Shown one piece after another: positions 13,001 through 28,400 of a stretch of DNA of 64,000 nucleotides. How positions within the stretch are numbered: the stretch's first letter is position 1; each line of letters opens with the position of its first letter. The DNA is from Liolophura sinensis (taxonomy: Eukaryota; Mollusca; Polyplacophora; Chitonida; Chitonidae): assembly GCF_032854445.1 (NCBI RefSeq), contig NC_088306.1, positions 18,945,764 through 19,009,763 of the forward strand, written 5' to 3'. The translations under genes and the position numbers were made by a program. The notes beneath the pieces are model-generated. The model saw nothing but the letters and a program-made list of their open reading frames with translations, ran no database searches and was not told the DNA's origin.

Positions 13001-16000
13001 CCTAGATATGTGTGTGTTATAAAATAAGGTCACACAAATATTGGTACCATGGTCCGTCCCTGACAAACTGTGCATACATAAGGTGGGCCTGTTTTTCTTA
13101 TTTGTGGGTCGGAGCTGACACTCATTTACTTGTGGGCCAGAGCGAACACGCACTTTATTACAACAATGTGTATATTATAGTGGATTAATACTAATAGGAT
13201 TTTTGTTTTAAATAGATATTTCCAAACAAGTTTAGCGGCCCCAAATTAGCAGTATCTGCTTATATTCTGCTAAGACGTCAGACAATTAACCTATTTTGAA
13301 TGTTTGTTTTTTTTGCACATTGTCATGCTGTATATGACAACAATTCCTGATAAAACTGACTTGCTCACGTGAAAAACAAATTTACAATTCTGTCACTTGC
13401 CGCAGTTCGGGAAACAGAAAATGCACCTTTATGGTCAAAAGGAGAACAGGATAAATATAGAGCTTGACCAAAGGTGTACTTTTCATAGTTGGTTTTTATG
13501 CAAGCTGTTTATTTTTTTTTCTTCTTTGTTAATTGTTTTACAAGAATTGTATTCAAATGTGTATTTTTTCCCCCAAAATCACGATAAAGGCTAAAATGGA
13601 TACACTTAATTCTTTCTTCAATCTGTTTTCCAGACCTTTAATGAAGTGAAGAGAATGTTTTAACTTTACTGTGTACATATATATGTCACATTACCATAGG
13701 AAACTAAGCCTTAATTAACAGAGCCAATACAATACTATAACCAGAATAAATATAAACACTAACAAAAAAGCAGATGAAACCAAACATGTACAAGCTAATG
13801 TGTATGTCTGATACAGGTTTAAACTTTAATTATTTTATTCCCCTGTGTGGATTTTTTTTTTGGTAAATTTTTAAAAAATTCTAAAAGCATAGCCCCCTGA
13901 TAATGTAAAAAAGCAAATCTGCACGAAACTGAATGACTGCTAAATGCAAAAATGAATGCTAAATGTATAAATGAATGCTAAATGTATAAATGAATGCTAA
14001 ATGTATAAATGAAAATGTATAAATGAATGCTAAATGTATAAATGAATATAAATCCACTATATAAGGACTTACTGTAAGTGCATGTAGACAACTGATTAGA
14101 TCAGTTTACACCTGGCTGATTATTGAACTCACCTGCTAATGGGACCTGATTAAACTTCATCTCTACCACGTGATTTGTAGCGTCTTCGGGCACAAATGAT
14201 GCGAGGAATCTTCGTTTTCCTTTGTTTTCCACTTGACAAGGCACACGTCCACCATTTACCATAATCTCCAGGTTCCCAGACCCAGCCTCCGAAGCATCAA
14301 CTGAAAAGGTAGCCATAGTTTAGGCAGGTATGTCATCCAGAGGGGCGTTCAAACCTTAATGCTTAATAACACACCTGAGGAATAACGAGTTTACACCTGT
14401 ATAATCAAACAACATCCAGGACACACCGCTAGACACAGACAGACACACAGGTACATGTAGGTAATACACAGGTAATTCTGTCAGGTAAGTTATCCCCTCA
14501 AGCTCCTACAGGTAAAACAACAACACTGGGTACATCCTGCCTGGGTCCACCTACGACTCCTTAACGAACCACTGGACACAGGTAACAGGTAGATCAGAAT
14601 GGAGACAGACAAACGAGACACATTGCATTCCCGTTTAACTTGCACAGCTGCCTGCCGACAAGTTTCGTCTAAAAATGAAACAAATCATCTGGCCCCTTAA
14701 CTCGTTCTTTACTCAGGCTTTAATTTCTTAAGATAGTCCTCTTTTTTTTTTTTCTTTTGAGCTTTCTGCCGTCTTCCCATCATCCTATTTGGATTCGACC
14801 TATCAACAATTCGCCGACCTTTGACCTATGTGAGGAGGTACAGATATAAGACAGAAGAGCTGCATTCGTAGCCAGTTCTTATGCTTGAGGTTATGAAATG
14901 TGAAACAGGTTATAAACGAGTATCTTACAGGATGAAATTCAGGCTGCAACACTGAACAGTCAAAAAAAAAAACAGAACCCAGCACACATAATCTTCTGTG
15001 GACAGGATGTATGTATAAACGTATGTACAACTGAGCTGCCCTTGAGACAGCTCTAATAAGAAGACAAAACCACACAAGGATATATTATCTATATACATAT
15101 AAATGACTCCAACAGTTTGCAACAATCTATTAGCATAGCTGAATAACTAAATAACTGAAAGTTGTGCTTTACTTATTTGTTTTTGAGAATGACGTTATGC
15201 AGTACACAAGAATGTTTTACTTTATACGCTACGGCGGCAATTTTTCATGTTTACAGGAAACCAAGATTGTCTGCGCATGGTGAACCACTAACCTATGGCA
15301 AGTTACTGATGAACATTCCCATGCATGTGTGATGTACACATCCACCCCATGTTAACGGGGGTCAAGTGGTGTTCAACACACGATACACTACGCAAAGATT
15401 ATACACATGTCCACACAAGTGCCATCAAGTACAAGTGCCATCAACTGCAAGTGCCATCAAGTACAAGTGCCATCAAGTACAAATGCCATCAACTGCAAGT
15501 GCCATCAAGTACAAGTGCCATCAAGTACAAATGCCATCAACTGCATGTGCCATCAATTACAAGTGCCATAAACTACAAGTGCCATCAATTGTCACCATGA
15601 TCCACGAATATTAAGCACATGTGAACATGAAAGCCCTCTTAAACTTTCGTATTTTGATACAATTTCCAATGCCAGCAGCAAATAAAATGCAAATCACAGG
15701 TAGCTTTCACCCGTTGATGATGGAAAGCTTAACTGTCTGCAATGAATGCATCTCAAAAATAATAATATGTATTTGCTTGAACTGTCTAATTCAAGAAAAT
15801 GACAAAGCATGCCCATTTTAACATGTAGCAGTAATAATTTTTTCTACCAAAGTGAGGTTTAACTAAAATAAAAACATATAACATATTTCACCTCAGTCTG
15901 GCACTTTTCAAGTAGCACTCTGCTTGCTTCATCCAACTTACTGAGCCCCTTAAAGAGGTTCTCGTGAAGTTTGATTAATGTCAAATCAGAAAAGCCCGAG

Positions 16001-16444
16001 TGTTGGCATGAAAAGCATCACTTCAAGGCCTTTACATGTGAAATTAATTTAAAAAAACCATTAAAGCTAATACAGTTTAAGAAGAATATGACACAATGTG
16101 GAAAATTCTGAAAACTTTTGTCAGAGTTACAGGATAAAGGGGATCACATGACAAATTACAGGTGTACTGAAGTGTGACCAATTTCAAACTACCTTCATGA
16201 CACAATGCTCTTCTCTGGATTCAAAGGGAACCAGCTCAGGTAGAATGTAATAAAAACCCATTTTTTCTTTTTCATCTTTAGGTAAATGAGTTTAAATTTG
16301 GCAGACATCCAACTTTCACTGACTTACAGGTGCGTAACATAACAAATTTAAACTGCAAAATTAGCCTGATCCACCTAAGACAGAAGTCATTATACACCGC
16401 CCACAGACATATGTACATGATTTTATATACATATATATATATAT

Positions 16445-16485
<41 letters not shown>

Positions 16486-19400
16486 TGAGATCATACATAT
16501 ACATGTAAGAGTGTGACCCTTAATGACCATTAATGACTTTTTCAAGTATTTCAACTATTTTTTATCAAATATCAGAATTAAATCATGGATTATTTTTCAA
16601 CATTTTTCTGGTTTGATTCCTCCCACATGCTTCACACATTCTGACTGGTTTGAAAGTAACAGTATTATCGTTAATAGGGATTACACATTCTGAATATAGC
16701 ACAGATTCTGGTGCTGAAAATTGGCTGAGACCACTGTGGGTTTCGAACCAGCGTCCTCAGAGTCAGGCACCAAATCGCCAGCAACACATGTTGACTGTCT
16801 ACACCACTCGACCAACAGGCCTTGCTTGACTCTGAGGACTGGTTCGAAAACCACAGTGATCTCAGCCAATTTTCAGCACCAGAATCTGTGCTATATTCAG
16901 AAAGTGTAATCCCTAGTAACGATAATACTGTTACTTAATCCACTTTCTAAAATGACATCTACACCTATCTGGTTTGAAAGTGTGAATAACCCGGCGTTGA
17001 GTTCACCATGTATCTAGGGAACTTGTAGGTCTTCGAAATTATATATAGACTGGGTATTAATCATTTCATCTACCAAGGTTTAACCTTCTTATCAAACAAC
17101 AGCAACCGTGTAATTATTTTATTATTTCTTGTTTTTCTTTTTATATATGATTCTCCCCTACTCCCCCCACCCCTGAAAATGAGATAAGTCTTGCAATGTA
17201 CATGTAGACATAAGTCTTATAAATTTTTCTTGTCTCAGTCAAGTGGGTAAAAAGAAAGCAAAATGCATGTAAAAATACTATTTGCACCATACACTGGCAG
17301 TTAGAGCTCAGGTAAGTTGTGCTCTTTATGCAGTCAAAATGGACAAAAAATGAAAAACAGTACTTCAGAATAAATCTGATTACTTACCAAGATGATGCTT
17401 GAATTAGAAAATGTATTTTGCATCACAAAAAAAAATACTTTCTAGAAAACATTTCACCCCAGTTAATAAATGATTAGAGATTAGAGATCATGTATTACAA
17501 CATGGGGTCACAAAAACGCAGACAAAATGTCAGAAATTCGAATACATGTAATTTATCTTGAGCAGCATGTGACTTAGACAGAGAACACTGGCAAACAAGA
17601 CAATGCTCTAACGGTTAGACCGTGTACAAAGTTTTCCTACAGTCGTATGACAAACAGTGTGACAAATGTCCACATTAAGGTATATTAACAATACTTGAGA
17701 GACGATTAGTGTAACTCAGGTGACAAATTGTCTGTAGCTGGAATTTATCGTCAAGAGAACTAAATCCGTTCAGGTTTTTAACAAAATTCATGCTATTCTC
17801 CATAATGTACTTTATACGAAAGTCTGGAGGATTTATTTCCTTCAATTGTTTAATGCCACATTCAAGACATTTTTCGGGACGTCTGTTACTTGTATCCAAT
17901 TATTCATTGACACACGGTTGTATACTTCTCATTATCTTCCTGACATTTTATAGCACACAACATAATACCCATTTTCATCCACAAACTCATTAGGGTCGTC
18001 CATTGACAAACGTGTAGCATGACAGGGTTCATCAGTGGTCGTTTGAAATATGGTCCGATCTCGTTGTATACGTTTTTCACAGCTTATAAGAATGGTGTGG
18101 TCACTCAGCTGTTGGAATCTCTCTAGACCACTGGCCTATCTTTGTCTAGATTCAGACTGTCCACCCCCCACATAGAAATTCTGTACAATGCAAAGTCGAT
18201 GCAGTATTATGTTAATATATGTATACAATCAGAGCACCAGGGCAAATTCCCCACAGCAATTCTAAACTCGACATTGGAGATTTACCAACATACTATTGTC
18301 TACTGACATCTTCAACCAGGTGAACATCAAGGACCAGAAACTATGCAATATTATAATGAAAATGTCATAATTTAACTTCAGAATAACTTCATGTAGTCTG
18401 TTCCTGATGCAATCCATCTGACATTACTACAATGACTTTTAAGTAGGAAAATTGCTAAATGTATGATGGCGTTTTGAAGAGGACATAGATAAAAAGCTCA
18501 AAACTAAATACCACAAGGTGAAATTTCTTTAGATGTAATCTAATGTTTTACCATTTGATTTTTTTTTTTGGTGTGTTTTGGACATTTTGCACCTTATGGC
18601 GACATTTCTGCACTCTTGAGAAGAGTAAACAAGAGGACGGTTGAAATAAAGACGGGAGTGAGAGCCTCTGATGGCAAACGATCTCCGGTGTTAAGAACAA
18701 GGTCATTGTTATCGTTGGAAAACAGGTCTGCTGGAGGTAATTACAGATTTTGACAGCACAAACACCACAAAGACACAATCTTTGGTTGACATTTCAGTTC
18801 ACCTTTCATTCCTAGATACGATGCCCTCTTACTAAGCAAATGCCAACTTGTAATGCATGAAAAGCCACTGTTTGCAATCAACATCCAAAATGGCGAAGCA
18901 TGGCAACATTTTATGTTTTCTCCAAAACAAAACAAAACAAAACCTTGTTTTAACCAATTCTACAAAAAGGTCAATAAGTCTTTGATATTCTGAAAAGTTA
19001 TACAAAACAATAATATTGAAAGCAACAATGAAAATTTTCAAATCTTATGAAAAACAATATAATTTTAGTCACATGGTCTACCTTGTGTTATGATTAATAC
19101 AGACAAAAAAACAAAACCTTCATCTTGCCCTTGGAAAGCAAATGAAGCTTAGATTAGAAGCTATAAAATTTAGAGAAAAATAACGCAGAATCCTAAAATA
19201 ATCTCATTAGTGAGCATTATCCCTGTGATGGAAAAACTTTAATTTTGGAGGACTTTCAGAACATGCACCTAACAGCTTAACAGATGTTTGCTTTTAAGCC
19301 ATAAAAGAACTCAAGTAAACTTATAAATGTATACATCAACCAGACTCAATGTCAACACAGCATAACGTAACCTTTCAAAGTTCATCATCTATCATAAAAC

Positions 19401-22400
19401 CCCACCTGATATTTCACCCAGCCAATCAGAATTGATCCAGCATCGCCCCTGCGATCAGGAATCTGTGCAGCTATCGTGCAATGCATATAAATACCTGTAC
19501 GAATACAGTACCTGTTTTTGGCTGTTCCCCGACTGATGTACATATACTCCAGTGCTTTCTCAAGCCACATTTACAGCGTGCCCAGCCTTTGTATAGACAA
19601 AGATCTAGCTAGACCGCTTACATATGTTTTTTTTTTTTTAACTGATTCAACTTGTATTTTGTGGCTGTACTGGCTAAGCAGGTTACCGGGGAATTTCAGT
19701 CTATAAATATACATATGCTTGTATGTGGATGGATCTACTGTGTGGCCAATTAAACAATTGTCTTGCAAGTATTACGGTAAACTTAATATGCAAATTAGAG
19801 GCTAACTTTATTGATCTGTACACTATACTTATAGTGCTTTCTTAACTGACTATGTAAAAAAAAACAGTCATTTTTTTTAATGTGTGGCAAATTTAAGATA
19901 AGGTTTAAACCTAAATTTCTCAGGGGGGAAGAGACACTTAAGAGATTAGCTACAGTTTCACTGATAATTAACCTTTTGTTAATGTTTCAATATTTTTAAT
20001 GTAAAAAATTTCCAAAAACATCAACCTGTATGAAGTGATAACCAACACAGAGAACACATATTTGGACAACTTTGTCAAACCTTGTATATGAATCAGAACT
20101 ATTAATTTTGGTGCAAAACTTATGGCAATATTATTGATAGCAGAATCGGCCAATCTTTTTTGCCTTCAGTTTTGCGCTCATATTTTCAAGGAATCTATGA
20201 TCTTACATCTATTTTGAGTTTCACGCCTTACCCGCAAGTATCTCACTCAATATGTGACAGCAGTTCTGTTACTTAAGAAATCTCCTGGCAGAAAGCCACG
20301 CACAAAAATAAACCTCTTGTTAATCGTTTGCAGCTGCTCACACATAATCCTTTCTTTTAAGTTTCAGCTCCATCCATGTTTGCTCAAAACAGACATGTTT
20401 ATTTTCAGAACAGTTTTTAGATAGTCTATGACATTTTTAGAGGAGAAAACTGGTTTGACTTGACAGCCTGCAAACTATGCAATGACAACAACATCTCGAT
20501 CAAAGGCTACAACGACAAACAAGTCAGCACCTTCCTGCAAACACCTCGGTCATGTCAATCTCATCATCCATCTTCGTTTGCCACTTAATCATCACAAAAA
20601 GAAACAAATGACTTTGTCTTGATAAGAAATTGTTTTTGTTTCTGTTTTTTTTTAAATCCTGTAAACTAGGACAAGACTGAGTTTGACAATATATAAGTAT
20701 CTCTGTGATTAATACATGCAGTGGTTGTCATAGCAACATAAAATGCTGAGTCAGCACAAACCTTGAAAAATAAATCTTTAACAACTTATATGTAGTGTTT
20801 AGTGTACTCAAGGTACATCTTGCGATATTTATTATTAAGAAAGTAAAATGATTTTTGGATACCGTCAATTCTGACAAAGACATGAATTAAACGCACCCAA
20901 GGCAATGCCAATTCTTTTTTTACACAAATTTAATGTTCATGATCTATTAACGCTGTGTAATGTAAGAAGCATTCTAATTTAACTTAACCACAGTAGGATT
21001 ATATCTCTACAGAAAGCTGTACCAACAATGTGCTATTTCTTAAAACATATATTTCAATATGCCCGTGGTTCCACCAGTCATCTTTACACATCCTATTTAA
21101 AATCACACACTACCATTTGATGACTAGAGTGACAGTTTTCTTGTCCAATTATCCATGTCCACAATTCCACCTGTCCATTGCCACATGTTCACAATAATAA
21201 ACACACGAGGATCGCACCTATGGCAGCATTATTACAGCACCTAATGATAAGATGGACGCCCCCAATTAGTGATAATTACACAACCTGTTAGGCGAAGGTA
21301 TATATTTGGGTGTGAATCTAAGTATTAACATAATAAGAGAGTTAATTATTGCTGTGTTTATAGACATTCTGATCACACATATGCTCAGGTAAAAAAACAA
21401 CTAACAAACTAAATCAACTTTTCACGATGACTCACCTGTAGTTAGCTAATCAAACCGTGCAGGTAAAGTTTTGATTAACGAGGACACTGACCTCTTTGCC
21501 CCACAGCCACATTTACAACAGGTAAACATCACAATTAGCAGATCAAAGTGCGACCATGAATTATCTAAACATTTTCAATGACAGGTGTAATTAAGAGATT
21601 TCCTTAACTATGTATTCCATTTTTTAAAAAAAGCTTTAATACAAAAAAACCAAGAAGTTGATAACATGACCTTGTAGAAAGATCCAGGTTTTAGGAAATC
21701 CAAAATGGCTAATAAGTAGTTTTGCAATTACTTTTTTACACAGGCAATTATTTACGTTCAAACCCTTGCAATCTGAGAATCTAGCCAGTCTGGTGAATGC
21801 AGACAATATGAATTTCTCCAATCAAAATAATCAAATTCTTTGTATATACACTTGTACCTCACTCAGCAGTTGCACAGTACGTATACGGACTACTGTAATT
21901 GTACTTCTTCAATCTTTTTGCCTGTAAGGTTTTATTCAAGCATATTATGCCGGCATTATTCTGAGATAAAATTGTACTGTTTTTGTGAAGCCCTGAAATT
22001 GGCAAATCCAACCAAAGGTAAGTTTTGTCTTCAAAATCAAATTAAAAATGTGCATAAAGTATACAGAAAGTTGCTCTTTCATATGCAAAAATGTTGAAGA
22101 ATTAAGGTAAACTTATTTAACAGTGTTATCTTGTCAGGCTTTAATTTGCTGGTCCAATTAACTCACTTCTCATTTCCTTCAGGTCATTCATGACTGAATG
22201 AATGAGTGATCATGGCTGAACGTCACACCTGCAATTTTTCAGCCATATCGTGGCGTGAACATGTTTTAACATGAGGCATTTCAGGGCATTCATAATATTT
22301 CCTGGAAGTAGTTTTAAACTTTATTCTCTGAAATTCATTTTAAGATCTCTTGAAATATTTGCACATCAAAAACAGATGGTTCCTTGTCTTAAAGTTATAA

Positions 22401-25400
22401 AGAAAATATTTTTACTTTTGGTAGGGCCAAGCCAAATATTTCCAAAGAAAACAAACTTTTCATGCATACTTGATATACTTCCAGTTTACACATATCACAC
22501 TCTTCATGCTTGCCAGATATACTTGAAATTTACACTTATAATACTCTTCATGTTTGGTTGATATACTTGAAGTTTACACTTATAACGCTTTATGTTTGGT
22601 TGATATACTTGAAGCTTACACTTATAACACTCTTCATGTTTGCTTGATATACTTGAAGTTTACACTTATAATACTCTTCATGTCTGGTTGATATAGTTGA
22701 AGTTTACACTTATAATACTCTTCATGTTTGGTTGATATACTTGAAGTTTACACTTATAATACTCTTCATGTCTGGTTGATATACTTGAAGTTTACACTTA
22801 TAATACTCTACATGTTTACTTGATATACCTGAAGTTTACACTTATAATACTCTTCATGTTTGGTTGATATACCTGAAGTTTACACTTATAATACTCTTCA
22901 TGTCTGGTTGATATACTTGAAGTTTACACTTATAACACTCTTCATGTTTGCTTGATATACTTGAAGTTTACACTTATAATACTCTTCATGTCTGGTTGAT
23001 ATACTTGAAGTTTACACTTATAATACTCTTCATGTCTGGTTGATATACTTGAAGTTTACACTTATAATACTCTTCATGTCTGGTTGATATACTTGAAGTT
23101 TACACTTACAATACTCTACATGTTTACTTGATATACCTGAAGTTTACACTTATAATACTCTTCATGTCTGGTTGATATACTTGAAGTTTACATTTATAAC
23201 ACTCTTCATGTTTGCTTGATATACTTGAAGTTTACACTTATAATACTCTTCATGTTTGCTTGATATACTTGAAGTTTACACTTATAATACTCTTCATGTC
23301 TGGTTGATATACTTGAAGTTTACACTTATAATACTCTACATGTTTACTTGATATACCTGAAGTTTACACTTATAATACTCTTCATGTTTGGTTGATATAC
23401 TTGAAGTTTACACTTATAATAATCTTCATGTTTGGTTGATATACTTGAAGTTTACACTTATAATACTCTTCATGTTTGGTTGATATACTTGAAGTTTACA
23501 CTTATCATACCTGAGTATATATACTCTGCCAAAAAAAGGATTGAAGGCCTGTGGTAGACAGGGCATGGTGGTGACACAAAACGCTGAGATGAAAATCCAT
23601 AAAAATTAAGTTTCTGTTCGTTATTTTACCATTACTGACATTTTGACTTTCCCATTCTACACTTTTCACATGAAAACTGAGCTAAATGTATCTTTTTTTT
23701 TTTTCTGACACACTACAAGTTTATTATTTCTTGACATGTGATCTATTTTTCACAAACACATTATTACGTTCCCTGTGGCAAGTGATGTATTACGTTTTCC
23801 CTAAAAATTCACATGACAAATATACGCTTTTAGAGGCAAATAAAAGTCATAAAATATTACATTTGGAGCTGTAACTGGCATTTTTTAAGTTTCATATCAC
23901 CCCACCCTCAGAACAAACCTCAAAACACCTTTCTCAGATCAACTGAACTCTCAGAATTGAGCAAACGAGCAACTTAGCCCCGTGAATAGCTTAAAAAATC
24001 ATTTTATGCACTGTGTGAATGTTAGTGACAAACTGGACTCCAGGAAAAAGTGACTCTGTCATTACTGATCTGGGACCGATTTCACAAAGCCAGTTTTGAC
24101 TTAAGTCAAAAATTTGAAACATGAGTTTATTTTCAGGCCCTGTAAATTAAAATTTTGACCACCTCATCAACGTTATCTTAAGACAAATGTGTCAAAATTT
24201 CAACATCCAAAACCAAAAACTAAGTATTGTAAGAAAGTTTTAAATTTTGACTCAATTAAGTGAGAAATGTCTGTGTGTCCGCAAAACATGCAGTTACAAA
24301 TTCCCTGAGGCATGTGACATATCAGGTTGTGATTTTAGCGTCACCCCTGTGCACAGTGCGTCTAATCACCTCAATGCTGAGGTAGCCTCATTTCCATACG
24401 CTCTTGTCCTCATGCAGTCCCGAGATTTCTTGCGGGGGATGTTTTATGAATGACTTGTCCCGGGATCAGTGTATCACTGTCCTGGATACATAAATAAGGC
24501 AGCCAGCTTGTCAGACATGCAGGGTGAAGTCACCCCAAAGGCCTTGTGCATCCTGCATGGGATATAATTAATACACTGGTCTTCTGAGACATGAAATGTC
24601 AGGTGCATAGCCCAAATTAAGAGCCCTCACCTGTACACATGCAAACAAAGGTGCGTTTTAAGGGCAATTTTCTCTGCACCTGCAGGAGTTTCACAACGTA
24701 ACCTTAAACTAGAGCTTGCACAATATGATAAAAGACTTAGGGCATAGACAGCAAAACCAGAGCAGCTATGACAGTGTGATAGTTGGCAAAATGACTTTTT
24801 CAAACTGAGCCATCATCACAAGGTAAAGTGGATTAACACACCGGTGATGATCAATCACTCAAACTTTTACAAAATTGATGGCGACTGGGTTTGATCTCCC
24901 GACCTTATGGGTTAACATTAATAAAACACCTGAACAGTAATTATAAAGGCAAACAAATCTTTTGATGCTCTCAACACAAGTAAAGCAGTGCACAATTACA
25001 ATCCTGTAGATATGATTACATATCTGTCACGCTGTACTCTAGGTTAAATTTTTCATTTATACTTTGGTTGTCTTGTTCTTGCATGAAGGGACGTGGGGGT
25101 GCAGATTTGGGGAGGGGGGGGGGACTTTCAAAAAAAGAAGACAACATTAGACCATGTGTATATACATGTATGTATAAATAAAGTATTCCACAACAGGTAA
25201 TAAAAACACACCTTTAAGTTTATTGTGATCTTGCAATCGAGCTCTGTTTTCACTGTCTTGCAAAATATGTACGGCTATATTACTTTTGCTTTAATGAACT
25301 CATAGCTAAGACCTCATTTTAAACCTACATCCTCAGTGGTCGACCATTATCTATGAGAACAACAATGAAGTATATCTGAATATTTGTCAGGATCTAAACT

Positions 25401-28400
25401 CGTCAACCGCACAAGTATATAAGGAAAGAAATACAGAAGGAAATATTTTTGAACAACTTGCATGCAGGATATAGGCGTGGGAAAGAATAGCAATACCCCA
25501 GTACATTTCAGGCACATATATTATAACCCAGGATGGATGTTGTTACATATTCAAAATCAAATAATAAATATAATTTGCAATAAATATGAATATATATGGT
25601 TCAAGTCAACAATGGTATCAACAGAGTAGGGCTATAGGTACTGGTATATCACATCTGGTAAGGAACATTGACAGTTGTGAATGGGGAAAGACCTGTTCAA
25701 TTTCTGGTAACATGATATATTTAATGAAGGGACAGGTAAAAATCCGGCTGGCCATACAGCCAGTGTCAGTTTACACACCTGAATTAATGTACAGTTACTT
25801 ACTTTCAAAGTTAACGGGTTGTCCCATGGCCACGGTTTTGGGCATCTTGTGAACGATGACTTTGCCAGTGTCGTAAACTTTCACCTGGAAAGGGTGACCC
25901 CTTACTGGGTGTCCATGGTATAGGACCTTCACGGAGTGGTCCCCTGTGGGCAGGTAAGAAGAAATACAGATGAATCACAGCAGAACAAATCACCCGATCA
26001 GAAGGGCTTGGACGAGGTATATCATTATATACATAGGTAAATACTACAAACATTTACCAACAGGTAGCACTGAATTCACCTGAACTCAGGGATATTTGAA
26101 ATACAACACAGCTGATAATCAAATGTACATAAAATGATATGATATCAAAATAAATAAAGAAACCAAATGATATATAACTGTAGTACTCAAACGAAAGGTA
26201 AAAGAGAATTTTAAAACGCAAAATAAATATTTGTAATGACCTACTTGCAAAATATCACAAACTTAGGCTTCACTACTGTTTGTATCGTACTTGTACATTC
26301 TACACATGTGATATAACATAATTATACTGAAACAAATAAAACACACCTGCAACAGAGCCACTAATAAAGACTAAAATACCAATATAGTAATGTTAATGTA
26401 CAAGAGCTCATGGACACCAATACAACAGGTGTAAACAGGAAGGTGTGGTGGAGAAATACAGCCAGGTGTCTTTCAAAGAGAGCACAAGCCAAAGTTGTAC
26501 AGATAAAAATTCAGGTGGGAAAACATTAAAAGGTTAACTATGCAAAATAATTCTCAGGTAAACAAAGTGGCCATTGAAAGGTGGGAAGCCTGCCCTAGCA
26601 TGGCCAGGTAGAGGGCCAGTACACAGGTATGGTTTATAAATAGTAAAGTGTTCCTGCTAAACTACCTCCAGTGTCTAGATAGTACTCCCCAGTCATGATT
26701 GTCGTAATTCCTACAGCATCACAGGTGAATCCAGATGTAAGAAAACAAATCGTCTACCGCAGGCCTTCAATCAAGCTATTGTCACTTTTCAGCTCCCTGA
26801 ACGTGAAATATTTCGCCCAAGGCTGACTATTGCTAGGCAGAAAGTTGCAGGTAGGTTGTAAGGTGTAGAGCAGCTGGCTGAGACGACGTAGAGTATACCT
26901 ATCCTGACAACGACAATGCTGCTCAGTGAGACTTCACAGTGAGTGCCTCGCCCAACCTAGATAGTATACACCCCTACACAAGACTAGTCTGGACAAATAA
27001 CACAGCAGTTTACATGCAGTCACTCATGTGGAAGTGACCTTCCTGTGTTAAAGTACTCCATGTTTCACTCTAAGCTCTTTTTTTCACCGCTGTATTCACA
27101 CACAAGCACAACAACAAAGGGAGAACATACACAGAGATGACAAATGCATATAGTTCTTACTAGCAAATTACCTCTTTACGCAAGTGATGTTTCATAAAGG
27201 TAAGACAATATCAACGCCCTGCTGGGGGGGGGGGGGGACAACAAACTCTGCACTGTCACACAAACATCTTTCATTATCAAAGAATAGCAGAAGACTTGCT
27301 TTGATATGTACAAGTGTCTTCAAGATGTCAGAAATGCTTGACACCTTGTTTTTTCATTTAATTGAAAACAGACGGCATAAAGGTTTGCACAAGGGAAAAA
27401 AAACAAATTTTCTTCAAAATCAGAACAAAAATTTCATTCCTAAAATAAAATACCCGATAAAAGTATATTTATACAATATTATCAAAATTTTGTTTCAACT
27501 TCTTTGTACTTTCTTGGAACATTCGCATTAAATCAAATGAACTGAGTGGAATAGAGAACTATATTTGGTGTTCAACTTGTTGCTATGCAGTATAATTTAT
27601 TACTGGAATGTTTCTAATATTTTAGCTAGTTGTCATTCAGCAAAATCTGTTACTCAAATCTCCTTCACGGTTTCACCAGTTGTCATGCAGCAAAATCTGC
27701 TACTCAAATCTCCTTCAGTGTTTCACCAGTTGTCATTCAGCAAAATCTGTTACTCTAATCTCTTTCAGTGTTTCACCAGTTGTCATTCAGCAAAATCTGC
27801 TACTAAAATCTCCTTCAGTGTTTCACCAGTTGTCATTCAGCAAAATCTGTTACTCAAATCTCCTTCAGTGTTTCACCAGTTGTCATTCAGCAAAATCTGT
27901 TACTCAAATCTCCTTCACGGTTTCACCAGTTGTCATTCAGCAAAATCTGTTACTCAAATCTCCTTCACGGTTTCACCAGTTGTCATGCAGCAAAATCTGC
28001 TACTCAAATCTCCTTCAGTGTTTCACCAGTTGTCATTCAGCAAAATCTGTTACTCAAATCTCTTTCAGTGTTTCACCAGTTGTCATTCAGCAAAATCTGT
28101 TACTCAAATCTCCTTCACGGTTTCACCAGTTGTCATGCAGCAAAATCTGTTACTCTAATCTCCCTAACTTTTTCACCACTTGTCACACAGTATAATTTAT
28201 TTTCTTGATTTGTCAATAAATATAATTTTTTACTTTAATTCCATTAACTTTTTCACTTGTCATGAAATATAATTTGTTATTCTAATTTCACTATCTTTTT
28301 CATTTATTGTCATGAAATATAATTTTATAATTTTTATCATGTCAAAATTCTTCTATCTATACATGAAATGTTATGCTAACTGAAGATTGTGAAGCGCAGT

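Larger units (their letters stand above)
5453..14132. other. Intron w14-w15 (8.7 kb)
   Basis: Non-coding as far as I can see. It holds four MITEs (one split by a SINE), a SINE tail fragment at 10127-10172, minisatellites at 7523, 10569, 12525 and 13936, and a hairpin at 11253-11333. The stretches 8000-10100 and 12970-13900 show nothing I recognise. Confidence 0.75.
14301..25802. other. Intron w13-w14 (11.5 kb, largest complete intron)
   Basis: No coding exon is supported. It holds the 16-bp array (15416), the tRNA-like foldback (16654-16981), an (AT)n tract (16430-16482), a MITE (21891-22109), the 44-bp satellite (22458-23512) and a family-C dispersed repeat near 15880-16180. The stretches 17000-21800 and 23600-25800 show nothing I recognise beyond a weak tRNA-like sequence near 24880. 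Confidence 0.75.

Noticed and set aside
18568-18753. A 61-codon plus-strand frame with a basic, serine-rich composition.
   Set aside because: It has no domain, homologue or splice signal I can support.
22458-23512. A CRISPR-like regular array.
   Set aside because: Units are contiguous with no unique spacers, the repeat is 44 bp, and the genome is clearly eukaryotic.
27565-28158. A 197-codon plus-strand ORF, the longest in the window.
   Set aside because: It consists of the 50-bp tandem repeat; all three frames are open and no conserved domain is visible.
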